43,630 nucleotides of DNA. Source: a virus. The notes under the pieces are model-generated. The model was not told the DNA's origin. It made no database searches and saw only the letters and a program-made list of their open reading frames with translations. Positions 9,180-17,262 of the stretch are shown here, in pieces. Each line of letters begins with the position of its first letter. Positions within the stretch are counted from its first letter, which is position 1. The stretch lies in IMG/VR virus record IMGVR_UViG_3300007516_000037, positions 1 through 43,630 of that record; one strand, 5' to 3'. The position numbers were made by a program, and so were the translations under genes.

Positions 9180-9208
9180 TTTAAATTCTTTTCTTATAAA
9201 TATCTTTA

Positions 9209-9239
9209 AAAACAAAAAAGCACCCAAATGAATGCTTTT
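9209..9239 (-). terminator. Terminator after the T9SS-sorted protein gene
   Basis: On the minus strand a stem AAAAGCA/TGCTTTT with a 10-nt loop is followed by T-rich sequence, 11 nt after the stop of the gene at 9250. It closes the secreted-protein cluster. Confidence 0.65.
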
Positions 9240-9249
9240 ATTGATTTTA

Positions 9250-9816
9250 TTAATTTACTATTGTTAAATTTCCATAAAAAGCTTGAAGGGGATTACCAAA
9301 ACCTTTCCAAGTTACTTTGTAAACATAAATATCGTTTTGAACTATTATAGGTTTTCCTAGATAAGTTCCATCCCAAAATCCTTTAGGGTTATGAGATTCG
9401 AAAATAAGTTCTCCCCATCTATTAAATATCAAAACTTCTATTTCTTCCCACCCGTCACCGATAGGGAACCAAGTATCGTTTAACCCATCACCGTTAGGTG
9501 TAAAAGCAGAAGGTATGTAAATCGTTGAACATTCTGTTACAATTATTGTGTAACGTAACGTTAATGAACGACATCCATTTGCTATTCCAAAAACAGTTAA
9601 TGTGTATGTTCCAATCCCATATTCAGTCCAATCAATAATGACTTTCTGACCATATAATTGTTCTTTACCCAATTCCCAATAAAATGTTGTGTTTGGGACG
9701 CTGGAGGTTACTGTATACGTAAATTCTGAATTCTTATTCAAACACAAATCAATTACTTGTTGTGATGATAGAAGGTTTGATATTAATAGAAATAGAGTTA
9801 CATACAGAAGTTTCAT
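9250..9816 (-). CDS. Secreted protein with type IX secretion (gliding-motility type B) C-terminal domain
   Basis: 188 aa. The N-terminal signal peptide is MKLLYVTLFLLISNLLSSQQ. An Ig/PKD-like strand region follows (FTYTVTSSVPNTTFYWELGK). From about residue 97 the C-terminus matches the CHU_C / gliding-motility-associated sorting domain: IYIPSAFTPNGDGLNDTW, then IEVLIFNRWGELIFES, then GFWDGTYLGKP and DIYVYKVTWKG. In Bacteroidetes this domain sends proteins through the T9SS to the cell surface. The start overlaps the upstream stop (ATGA), indicating translational coupling. The gene sits between structural and nucleotide genes of a phage, so it presumably targets the host surface or the virion. 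Confidence 0.85.
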   Translation of the reverse strand: MKLLYVTLFLLISNLLSSQQVIDLCLNKNSEFTYTVTSSVPNTTFYWELGKEQLYGQKVIIDWTEYGIGTYTLTVFGIANGCRSLTLRYTIIVTECSTIYIPSAFTPNGDGLNDTWFPIGDGWEEIEVLIFNRWGELIFESHNPKGFWDGTYLGKPIIVQNDIYVYKVTWKGFGNPLQAFYGNLTIVN

Positions 9817-10376
9817 CAGTTGTGTGAGATGTTTAACAAGATTGGGGTTGGATTAACCACAAAGTTGTTAACAGTCGTGGTAAACACGCACCCATCAACT
9901 GTTACTGTATAAGTCACAGAGCTAGTTCCAGCAGTTGTCGGACAAAACTCTCCGTTAACTACGTTAACACCAGACCATACACCACCAGTTGGTGAACCGA
10001 CAAGTGGTTCGCAAGGTTCTCCCTCACAAAAACTCGCCAGAACAATCGTTGGAGCTACGTTATAGATTAGCACATTTAAAAATACAATACCACTGATACA
10101 TCCGTCTGCACTGGTAGCAAAAACGCTAATAGCGTTATTGATTAAACCAGCTGGTTCAGTACTCCAATCAACAGAGATTTGGTTTGTTCCTTGACCAGAT
10201 AATAAACTTCCAGTTGTGGTCCATGTATAACTATGTCCAGCAGTGTTTGCTACCTCATAAGTTGATGGATTTGTTGAATTGATACAAACTGTATCGGGGT
10301 TAAATGTTGTTAATTGCGCTATCGAAATCAAAGGCAGAAACATTATTAAAAGTAAAACTAGTTTTTTCATAATCAT
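9816..10376 (-). CDS. Secreted Ig/PKD-like protein
   Basis: 186 aa with a signal peptide (MKKLVLLLIMFLPLISIAQ; the start could be 10376 or the second Met at 10370). The rest is beta-rich, with Ig/PKD-like patterns seen in Bacteroidetes surface proteins: HSYTWTTTG..LSGQGTNQISVDW and GGVWSGVNVVNGEFCPTTAGTSSVTYTV. It lacks its own T9SS domain. The stop TGA overlaps the start of the T9SS-domain gene. An ATATTTAT box lies at 10383-10390. Confidence 0.8.
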   Translation of the reverse strand: MIMKKLVLLLIMFLPLISIAQLTTFNPDTVCINSTNPSTYEVANTAGHSYTWTTTGSLLSGQGTNQISVDWSTEPAGLINNAISVFATSADGCISGIVFLNVLIYNVAPTIVLASFCEGEPCEPLVGSPTGGVWSGVNVVNGEFCPTTAGTSSVTYTVTVDGCVFTTTVNNFVVNPTPILLNISHN

Positions 10377-10393
10377 TTATCTATAAATATATA

Positions 10394-11128
10394 TTAGTTG
10401 TGTAAAATTTCATTAATTAAATTATTATTTGGTGGTTGTGGACAACATGGATAAACGATAGGAAAGTTCGGTGTATATCTCCATGATTCGGGTTGAGTTG
10501 ATAGAACCGCCCACTGTGTTGAGTTCCTTCCTGTAACAACGACACTTTGGGTCCCGTTTATATTGTGAAGTCCTTGAGTTGCTGTTCCATTGGCCCAAGT
10601 GAAACACACTCTTTTTTGTTGTATGTTGTTCTCGATAATCCCGTTTTCATAAAGAATAATTTGTTGGGTTCCTCGTAAACCAGTACATTGATAAAGAGGT
10701 GAATTATTCCAACTCACAACCAAATGTCTATTTGGTGAAACCCCGTACAATTGATAATAAATATATTGTATTGGTGATGGTGGATTTGAACCAGCAATCC
10801 CAGGATTTAAATCATACCAAGGGCCCATAATACAATTCTTAGGTACCAAAAAATTAGTACTAGGAATCAATTGACTAGTAAAAGATGCTGATTGAGGTAC
10901 AGTAAAACCAACCCACCCATTACTACCAATATAAAATTGTGTATATGGGTCCCCCCAATAACAAAATTGAAACCCAATTGGGAATGGTCCATATACAGCG
11001 TCATCAACTGCGGGAACCAAAGTCCCTGTTAGCGGTTTTGGTGAATAACCAATTTGGCTTATAATATAAGCTTGACCATAAACCAAATTGGTTATTAATA
11101 AAAATAAAAATAATATTTTTTTCATCAA
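10394..11128 (-). CDS. Secreted nidogen-like protein
   Basis: 244 aa, signal peptide MMKKILFLFLLITNLVYGQA. The body resembles the nidogen-like domain found at the N-terminus of many Bacteroidetes adhesins: PFPIGFQFCYWG, FYIGSNGWVGFT, then LVVSWNNSPLY and QQIILYENGIIENNIQ. It ends in Cys/Pro/Asn-rich sequence with no sorting domain. It leads the three-gene secreted cluster. Together these genes look like one host adhesin architecture spread over three ORFs. Confidence 0.8.
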   Translation of the reverse strand: MMKKILFLFLLITNLVYGQAYIISQIGYSPKPLTGTLVPAVDDAVYGPFPIGFQFCYWGDPYTQFYIGSNGWVGFTVPQSASFTSQLIPSTNFLVPKNCIMGPWYDLNPGIAGSNPPSPIQYIYYQLYGVSPNRHLVVSWNNSPLYQCTGLRGTQQIILYENGIIENNIQQKRVCFTWANGTATQGLHNINGTQSVVVTGRNSTQWAVLSTQPESWRYTPNFPIVYPCCPQPPNNNLINEILHN

Positions 11129-11133
11129 AAATA

Positions 11134-11352
11134 TTAGATAGTTTCATAAACCAGACCTAATCTATCTAGCTTATCATTTGCGCTAGTTATTTTTTCAACT
11201 AATTTATCCATTTCTTCTAAAATTTGTGGGTGTTCTCCAATCCCAACAGGGTTATTAAAATAAATCATTAATGTTGCTTCTGATTCACTTATTTCGGCTA
11301 AGTACTTTAATTTTAATGCTTTAAGCAATTTGGCTTTTAATGTTTCTTTCAT
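11134..11352 (-). CDS. Small hypothetical protein, 72 aa
   Basis: A helical protein with a central FNNPVGIGEHPQILEEMDKL motif, a pattern I associate with small phage proteins of unknown role. It follows thymidylate synthase by 5 nt and precedes the nidogen-like gene by 5 nt, so it is probably on the same transcript. Confidence 0.7.
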   Translation of the reverse strand: MKETLKAKLLKALKLKYLAEISESEATLMIYFNNPVGIGEHPQILEEMDKLVEKITSANDKLDRLGLVYETI

Positions 11353-11357
11353 AGTTT

Positions 11358-12632
11358 TTAATTTGATAGTTCTGCTGTTATTTGTGTGTGTGATTTATAT
11401 TCTTCGATTGAGAAATCACTTATTTCAAACCCTTTTAGGTTTGTTGCTAATTTACCAATACCACACTCACCCGTTTCTGTTTGCCAGAATTCAGTGTTTA
11501 TAAACAATGTTGGTAGTGGGTAAGGTGTTCTCGTATGTGTCGGTACGTCCTGTTGGTCTAATTCATAATCAGCCCAAATTTTACTTGCTGTCTTGTCACC
11601 ACCACACCTAACATCTAAATGCCATTGATTTCTTTCCTCGGAAGTCATTTTTTTACCAATTTGTTCTTTAGCTTGTTCAAGATGGTTTAAATATAAATGT
11701 GTGTCACCTAAATTTCCTATTAATTCATCAGGAATCATATTAACTTCTTTGGCTAATATCTCTAATAATAAACCGTAAGAAGCGATGTTGAATGGAAGAC
11801 CTAAAAAGGTATCTACACTACGTTGGTTCCATATTAAAGATAACGCTCTTTTAGGTATATTGAATGGTTCTAAAAAGTCTTCTTCAATACTACCCATCCT
11901 AAAAGGTAGAATTTCTTTGGAGTTGGTTCTTTTAACTAATTCTTCAATCCTTTCTTCTACACTCAGCTCTCTTGTATAAACTTGAAAACCATAGTGACAT
12001 GGTGGTAACACCATTTGGTCTAAATCACTTACATTCCAAGCGTTTACCATAAGTCTTCTTGAATCTGGATTTGTTTTAAGGTCTTTGATTAGAATTGAGA
12101 TTTGGTCTATATTTCTTTCGGTAAAACTTTTTCCTTTATTACCATTTGTTAAGGTGTAGTTCACTATAGTGTTTTCCCATTTTCTCCATTGTGCCCCATA
12201 AATTGGCCCTAAATTACCCCATTTATTAGCAAAATCATCATCGGTTTTGATTTTCTTAATAAATAAGTCTAGACTTAACAACACTTCAAAAGGTTGAAAA
12301 TCTCTAGTAGGGTTATTAGCAACCATAGTATCGTAAGCCGTAACCATTTCGTTACAGAATCTTTTATAAGCGTCTCCATTCCAAATGTTACACCCATTAT
12401 CAACCAAATCTTTTATATTTGTGTCTCCATTAAGAAACCAAAGCAATTCCGTTACAATTGTTTTAAACGGCATTTTCTTGGTTGTAATTAATGGAAAACC
12501 GTCTGACATTTTATGGCGTATTTGTCTACCAAAAACTGATAATGTCCCAGTACCTGTTCGGTCTTTTTTTTCAACACCGTTATCGAGGATATCTTTAAGA
12601 AGTGCTTGATAACCTAAATCTAATTTATTCAT
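11358..12632 (-). CDS. thyA: Thymidylate synthase (ThyA type)
   Basis: Converts dUMP to dTMP using methylene-tetrahydrofolate, supplying dTTP for phage replication. Visible motifs: DRTGTGTLSVFG near the N-terminus, FPLITTKK, WFLNGDTN, the paired arginines in SRRLMVNAWN, the catalytic Cys in LPPCHYGFQVY, and NLGDTHLYLNH. At 424 aa it is much longer than the usual 264-300 aa. The extra length lies mainly in an insertion after IWNGDAYKRF and another after the active-site Cys (TRELSVEERIEELVKRTNSKE). It is translationally coupled to the KTSC gene (1-nt overlap). Confidence 0.95.
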   Translation of the reverse strand: MNKLDLGYQALLKDILDNGVEKKDRTGTGTLSVFGRQIRHKMSDGFPLITTKKMPFKTIVTELLWFLNGDTNIKDLVDNGCNIWNGDAYKRFCNEMVTAYDTMVANNPTRDFQPFEVLLSLDLFIKKIKTDDDFANKWGNLGPIYGAQWRKWENTIVNYTLTNGNKGKSFTERNIDQISILIKDLKTNPDSRRLMVNAWNVSDLDQMVLPPCHYGFQVYTRELSVEERIEELVKRTNSKEILPFRMGSIEEDFLEPFNIPKRALSLIWNQRSVDTFLGLPFNIASYGLLLEILAKEVNMIPDELIGNLGDTHLYLNHLEQAKEQIGKKMTSEERNQWHLDVRCGGDKTASKIWADYELDQQDVPTHTRTPYPLPTLFINTEFWQTETGECGIGKLATNLKGFEISDFSIEEYKSHTQITAELSN

Positions 12633-13099
12633 TATTGTGGTGTGTTATCTAAATTATTGTAACTCGTTATTTTATCGGTCAATTTAGTTATCATGGCTTT
12701 TTCAATTTTCCCAGAACCTATATAATGAGTAACCATTGAAGACATAGTTTCAATCAGTTCTTTAGACATTTTTTCAGTTGAAGGTTTATCCTCAACTTCA
12801 GTCTTTAACTCATCGATTTCTTTTAAAATTGTGTTGATAGCCGTTTCAGTCAATGAAACTAATTTTTCAAATTTTGGATATTTCTTTTTAATATAAGTAT
12901 TAAATATTGAACCCACACTATCAGCTGTTTCTAACCTCATATAATCAGTTAATTCAACCAAGGGGTATCTATATTGACCACCATTTTTGAAAATTACTGT
13001 TAAGTCTCTATTTTCTGAATTAAAAATTGAAGCACATACTGTTGATGATGAATACATTGCTTTTGTTATTCCGTTTTTTTCGTGTTTTTTAAGAATCAT
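12632..13099 (-). CDS. KTSC-domain protein
   Basis: 155 aa. Residues about 25-75 fit the KTSC domain: LTVIFKNGGQYRYPLVELTDYMRLETADSVGSIFNTYIKKKY. KTSC domains are small, often near lysyl-tRNA synthetase-like or phage genes, and their function is not settled. The C-terminal half is helical and charged. The stop overlaps the thyA start. It is the first gene of the leftward run, divergent from the Clp gene. Confidence 0.75.
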   Translation of the reverse strand: MILKKHEKNGITKAMYSSSTVCASIFNSENRDLTVIFKNGGQYRYPLVELTDYMRLETADSVGSIFNTYIKKKYPKFEKLVSLTETAINTILKEIDELKTEVEDKPSTEKMSKELIETMSSMVTHYIGSGKIEKAMITKLTDKITSYNNLDNTPQ

Positions 13100-13193
13100 A
13101 GTTTTTCTTTTCGTTTTATTTTGTTATTTTAGTCTTAAATCATCAAGACTTACTTTTAAGTAAAGATACTAATATTTATCTAAACAATCAAGT

Positions 13194-13225
13194 ATTGTTT
13201 GATTGAAAATAATATAGTATATTTG
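13194..13225 (+). promoter_or_regulatory. Promoter of the ClpC N-half gene
   Basis: Bacteroidetes-type promoter: ATTG at 13194-13197, a 20-nt spacer, TATATTTG at 13218-13225, and ATG 12 nt later. It matches the geometry of the promoter at 16,575-16,605. It decides the ATG at 13238 over the upstream TTG at 13199. Confidence 0.6.
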
Positions 13226-13237
13226 TACAAAGAAGCT

Positions 13238-15037
13238 ATGCAAAGAGAAGTATTTCCAAAAGTAAAAGTGATTATGTCTAAATCAATGAAAGAAGCCAAA
13301 TCTTTTAACGATACCAAACTTAGGCCAGAACATATAGTGATGTCAATGTTAGTTGATGACGACAATGAGGTTGTTAAAGTTCTTAAGAGATTAAAAGTCG
13401 ATACCAAGGACCTTTATGCTAGGATACATGAGTACATAAGAAAAGTGGATTTAACACCTAGAATTGGTAATAATAGAAAAGCTTTACCTTTTTCTGATGA
13501 AACAACAATCGTTATGAAATCTGTTGACAATGAATGCGCTATCTTAAACCATAATATGATTGATACAACACATATTATGTTATCGATTTTGTCAAAGTCA
13601 CTACCAACAACCGAAATCCTTAGGGAAACATATAAAGTAAATTATAATAGTTTTAAAAAAATGATGAAAGAAATGGATGGCGATTTTAACGCATATGAAG
13701 GTGATGAAATGCCCGATGATGAATTACCTAAAAAGAAAAGTAAATTTACTGACACCAAAAGTAAAACAGCTGTTTTAGATAACTTCTGTAGAGATATATC
13801 GAAAGCTGTTGAAAAAGGTGAAATAGACCCAGTTGTTGGGCGTTCAGTTGAAATAAAAAGGCTTTCTCAAATCTTATCAAGGAGAAAGAAAAACAACCCA
13901 ATCCTTATCGGTGAACCAGGTGTCGGAAAAACTTCCATAGTAGAAGGTCTCGCTCAACTAATCAAAGATGGTGAAGCTCCAAGAACTCTTATTAATAAAA
14001 GAATCTTTACCTTGGATTTAGCCTCAGTAGTAGCTGGTACAAAATATCGTGGTCAGTTTGAAGAGCGAATGAAGGCAATATTAGAAGAATGTAAAGCAAA
14101 CACAGATGTGATTTTATTTATCGATGAATTACATACAATCGTTGGTGCTGGAAACTCTTCTGGGTCACTTGATGCTTCTAACATTTTCAAACCAGCATTG
14201 GCTAGGGGTGAAATTCAAATAATTGGTGCAACCACATTAGATGAATATCGTGAAAATATTGAAAAAGATGGAGCCTTGACAAGACGATTCCAACAAATTT
14301 TAGTTGAAGAACCAACACTGGCTGAAACTAAAATAATACTTATGAATATCAAGGAAAAATATGAAAAACATCATAAGGTAATATACAGTGAAGAAGCTAT
14401 TGATGAGTGTGTTAAATTATCTGCTCGTTACATAATGGATAGAAGTATGCCCGATAAAGCGATTGACGTTATGGATGAAGCTGGTGCAAGCACCAATGTT
14501 AGTGTTGAAAAACCAGAAGAAATAAAAATTCTGGAAGAAAAGAAAAGAATACTTATCGAGAAGAAAAAAGATGTTGTTCAAAAACAAAAATATGAAGAGG
14601 CTGCTAAGATTCGCGATGATGAGAAACAAGTTATTAGTGATTTAAAAATTGCGATGGATTCTTGGGGAAATGAACTAGAAAATAAAACAACCGAAATCGG
14701 TGTGGAAATAATTTCAGAAATTGTTTCAATAATGACTGGAATTCCTTTAACCAAAATATCAACTCAAGAAAGCAAACGTCTTATCAACATGGATAAGGAA
14801 CTTATGGGTAAAATTATTGGCCAAGATGCGGCTGTTGAAAAAGTTGTTAAATCAATTAAACGTAATCGTATCGGTATCAAAGATAAAAACAAACCAGTTG
14901 GTTCTTTTATTTTCTTAGGCCCTACTGGAGTTGGTAAGTGTTTTTGTTCTGATACTCAGATAGTTATAAGAAATAAAACTACTGGTTTAGTTGATAATAT
15001 TAATATAGATGAATTGAAAACTAGAATAAAACATTAA
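13238..15037 (+). CDS. clpC: ClpC-like AAA+ ATPase, N-terminal fragment fused to a split-intein N segment
   Basis: About 567 residues of extein plus 32 of intein. Order: Clp N domain; first AAA+ domain with Walker A GEPGVGKTS and Walker B VILFIDELHT; a UVR-like middle segment (QKQKYEEAAKIRDDE) typical of ClpC; and the beginning of the second AAA+ domain, ending GPTGVGK. Clp ATPases unfold proteins for refolding or proteolysis. The frame stops after the 32-residue intein N segment; the rest of the ATPase is encoded at 16,618. Function needs protein trans-splicing of the two polypeptides. No ClpP partner is seen in the window. Confidence 0.9.
   Translation: MQREVFPKVKVIMSKSMKEAKSFNDTKLRPEHIVMSMLVDDDNEVVKVLKRLKVDTKDLYARIHEYIRKVDLTPRIGNNRKALPFSDETTIVMKSVDNECAILNHNMIDTTHIMLSILSKSLPTTEILRETYKVNYNSFKKMMKEMDGDFNAYEGDEMPDDELPKKKSKFTDTKSKTAVLDNFCRDISKAVEKGEIDPVVGRSVEIKRLSQILSRRKKNNPILIGEPGVGKTSIVEGLAQLIKDGEAPRTLINKRIFTLDLASVVAGTKYRGQFEERMKAILEECKANTDVILFIDELHTIVGAGNSSGSLDASNIFKPALARGEIQIIGATTLDEYRENIEKDGALTRRFQQILVEEPTLAETKIILMNIKEKYEKHHKVIYSEEAIDECVKLSARYIMDRSMPDKAIDVMDEAGASTNVSVEKPEEIKILEEKKRILIEKKKDVVQKQKYEEAAKIRDDEKQVISDLKIAMDSWGNELENKTTEIGVEIISEIVSIMTGIPLTKISTQESKRLINMDKELMGKIIGQDAAVEKVVKSIKRNRIGIKDKNKPVGSFIFLGPTGVGKCFCSDTQIVIRNKTTGLVDNINIDELKTRIKH
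14939..15034 (+). other. Split-intein N segment (IntN, 32 aa)
   Basis: Immediately after GPTGVGK the frame reads CFCSDTQIVIRNKTTG..NINIDEL and stops. This is block A of an intein (Cys1, D-T, V-I-R-N-K-T-G). The break falls between Lys and Thr of the second Walker A motif, so the unspliced protein cannot bind nucleotide there. The very short IntN places it among the atypically split inteins, where the break is near the N-terminus. Confidence 0.9.
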
Positions 15038-15121
15038 CTAATACCAGTTCAACTTAAAAAAAGTCATTAACCAGTTGACTTATTATAAAGTTTGTTATAT
15101 TTATTATTAAACATAATAGAT

Positions 15122-16597
15122 ATGCAAATTTTAAAAGAAAGAAAAAAAAGAGAGGTTAGTGAAATTTTTAAAACACAAGATGAGTTTATCACTTATTTAA
15201 GTGAAATTAATGATAAGATAAATTTTTCAAACCAAACAATGATAAACAAAATTAATAACATTTATAATATTATGTTAACTGATGAGGGTGTTATTCAATG
15301 GAATAGATTTGACCGATGGTTACCAAGTAAATTTGGTTTTAAAAAATCTAATCTATTGAAACTTGAATTTTGGTTAGAACGTGGCTGGACTAGTGATGAG
15401 GGGCGTAGAAAAATTAGTTTAATAACTAGTGAAAGAGCTAATAAAGCTATCAAAACTAAATCTGATAAAAAAAAAGAAATTATTTTTAATAATCTTGAAA
15501 CAATAAAATTTAATGGTGTAGTATTCACTAGTGCTGATATTCCTAAATGTGGAAAATGTAAAAATAATTTAGAATTAACGAAGATAAATATTTGTAATAA
15601 AAATGATGAATATTATTATAAAATAATTAAATGTTCGAATCTTAATTGTGGTACACATAAAGAAAAAACTCGTGATTTATATCGTTCTTTTTTGCCACAT
15701 GATATTGGTGAAAAAAAAATAAAAGATGTAAGGGAAAATATAAAAAGTAGTAGTGTATTATCTATTGATTCTTGGTTAAAAAATGGTTATTCTGTAGATG
15801 AAGCAAATAAAAATATATCCGATATTCAATCGAATAAATCATTATTGGTTAAAAATAGGTTTATTGTTAGTAAAGAAAACTTGAAGGTTAACGGTTACTC
15901 CGAAAGTGAGATAAAAGACATTTGCAAAACACCAACTCAAATTGAGTTTTGGGTTGATAAGGGGTATAATGAGGCTGAAGCTAAAGAAAAGGTGCGTGAT
16001 AATCAATTAAACGCTATAAAATATATTGATTATGATAAAAGGTTATTACCATCTAATTTAGAATATTGGATTAATTTAGGTTTTACTTATGAACAAAGTA
16101 AAGAAAAAATAAAAGAAAGACAAACAACCTTTAGTTTAGATATATGTATTCAAAAATATGGTGAAATTAATGGGTTAAATAAGTTTAATGAAAGACAGAT
16201 AAAATGGTTAACTAACTATAAAAGGAGTAATTTTAGTAAAATATCTCAAGAATTATTCTGGGGTGTATTAAATAAAGAATTTATTGATGGTGAATTATAT
16301 TTTGCAACTTATAACAATGGTTCTAATGATGAAAGTGGTAAAAATAATGAATATAGATTGAGGTTAGATAATGGGGTTATATTACCAGATTTTTTTTTAA
16401 AAAATAAAAAAAGAATAATCGAATTCGATGGTACTTATTATCATAGAAATACACCAGAAAACAATCTTAGAGAAGATAAAAGAGATAAAATGATAATAGA
16501 ATCTGGGTATGATGTATTACATATAAATGAATCAGATTATAAAAAAAATAAACAAGAAATGATAAATAAATGTATTGAATTTTTAAATAAAAAATAG
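15122..16597 (+). CDS. Free-standing homing endonuclease (Vsr-like, EDxHD type)
   Basis: 491 aa, ATG at 15122. The N-terminal two thirds carries four spaced repeats of the form E/S-FW-L-x-x-G-W/Y-T-x-DE-A (LEFWLERGWTSDEGRRK, IDSWLKNGYSVDEANK, IEFWVDKGYNEAEAKEK, LEYWINLGFTYEQSKEK). A zinc-ribbon-like CGKC...CSNLNC lies after the first. The C-terminal ~110 residues read as a Vsr/PD-(D/E)XK-like nuclease: NGVILPDFFLKNKKRIIEFDGTYYHRN...RDKMI...VLHINESDY. It lies between the two halves of a gene broken by a split intein, the arrangement known for 'fractured genes'. An ATATTTAT box is 17 nt upstream (15097-15104). Confidence 0.85.
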   Translation: MQILKERKKREVSEIFKTQDEFITYLSEINDKINFSNQTMINKINNIYNIMLTDEGVIQWNRFDRWLPSKFGFKKSNLLKLEFWLERGWTSDEGRRKISLITSERANKAIKTKSDKKKEIIFNNLETIKFNGVVFTSADIPKCGKCKNNLELTKINICNKNDEYYYKIIKCSNLNCGTHKEKTRDLYRSFLPHDIGEKKIKDVRENIKSSSVLSIDSWLKNGYSVDEANKNISDIQSNKSLLVKNRFIVSKENLKVNGYSESEIKDICKTPTQIEFWVDKGYNEAEAKEKVRDNQLNAIKYIDYDKRLLPSNLEYWINLGFTYEQSKEKIKERQTTFSLDICIQKYGEINGLNKFNERQIKWLTNYKRSNFSKISQELFWGVLNKEFIDGELYFATYNNGSNDESGKNNEYRLRLDNGVILPDFFLKNKKRIIEFDGTYYHRNTPENNLREDKRDKMIIESGYDVLHINESDYKKNKQEMINKCIEFLNKK

Positions 16598-16605
16598 TAT
16601 CTTTG
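16575..16605 (+). promoter_or_regulatory. Promoter of the IntC-ClpC C-half gene
   Basis: TTG at 16575-16577, 20-nt spacer, perfect TATCTTTG at 16598-16605, which begins right after the endonuclease stop codon. The ATG follows 12 nt later. The C-half can therefore be transcribed independently of the endonuclease gene. Confidence 0.6.
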
Positions 16606-16617
16606 TTAATAAAAAAA

Positions 16618-17262
16618 ATGAAAAAAGAAATTAAAGTAGACGAGACATATAACCTAGATTTAGGTTCAACACCTGTAAATGTGACGGTAATCGAATTAAA
16701 AGATAATGGTGTGTTATGTAAATATAATAATTCATACGCAAATAGATTTGAAACATTAGATTATGAATTGTTTGAAATGAATGGGTTTATTAAACCATTA
16801 AATAGGGTAGAAGAAATAGAAAAAAGAGTTGGTGATAATGTTTTATTATTTAATAAACATGAGTTTGAATCATTAAAAAAAATAACAAAAACTACTAAAG
16901 TAACTGATTATGAGGTATTAACTGATGAAGGGTTTGTTGATATAGAAGCGTTACATGAAACAATACCTTATGAAGTATATCAACTTAGGTTGAGTGATGG
17001 AAAAGAGCTTAAATGTGCTGATAACCATATTGTATTTAAACAAAACTACAATGAAGAAAATTTTGAAAAAGATGGTTTAATAGAGGTCTTTGTTAAGGAT
17101 TTAAAAATTGGTGATTTTATTTGTGTTAACGAAAATAATTTATTATCCGAAACAGAAGTTATAGAATTAACTAATTTAGGTTATGAAGAAATAATGTACG
17201 ACCTTGAACTAAAAAAAGATTCTAATATGCGATATTATACAAATGGTATATTATCACATAAT
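16618..17262 (+). other. Split-intein C segment (IntC, 215 aa) with extra N-terminal domain
   Basis: The Hint core runs from about residue 97: VTDYEVLTDEGFVDIEAL, EVYQLRLSDGKELKCADNHIVF (block B His), VKDLKIGDFICV, EEIMYDLELKKDSNMRYYTNGILSHN (blocks F and G with His-Asn) before +1 Thr. The first ~90 residues (ETYNLDLGSTPVNVTVIELKD...NRFETLDYELFEMNG) do not look like intein. They resemble a small beta-barrel add-on of unknown role. Confidence 0.88.

Noticed and set aside
13199-13237. TTG start for the ClpC N-half
   Set aside because: The TTG lies upstream of the -7 promoter box, so it would not be on the transcript; the ATG at 13238 fits.
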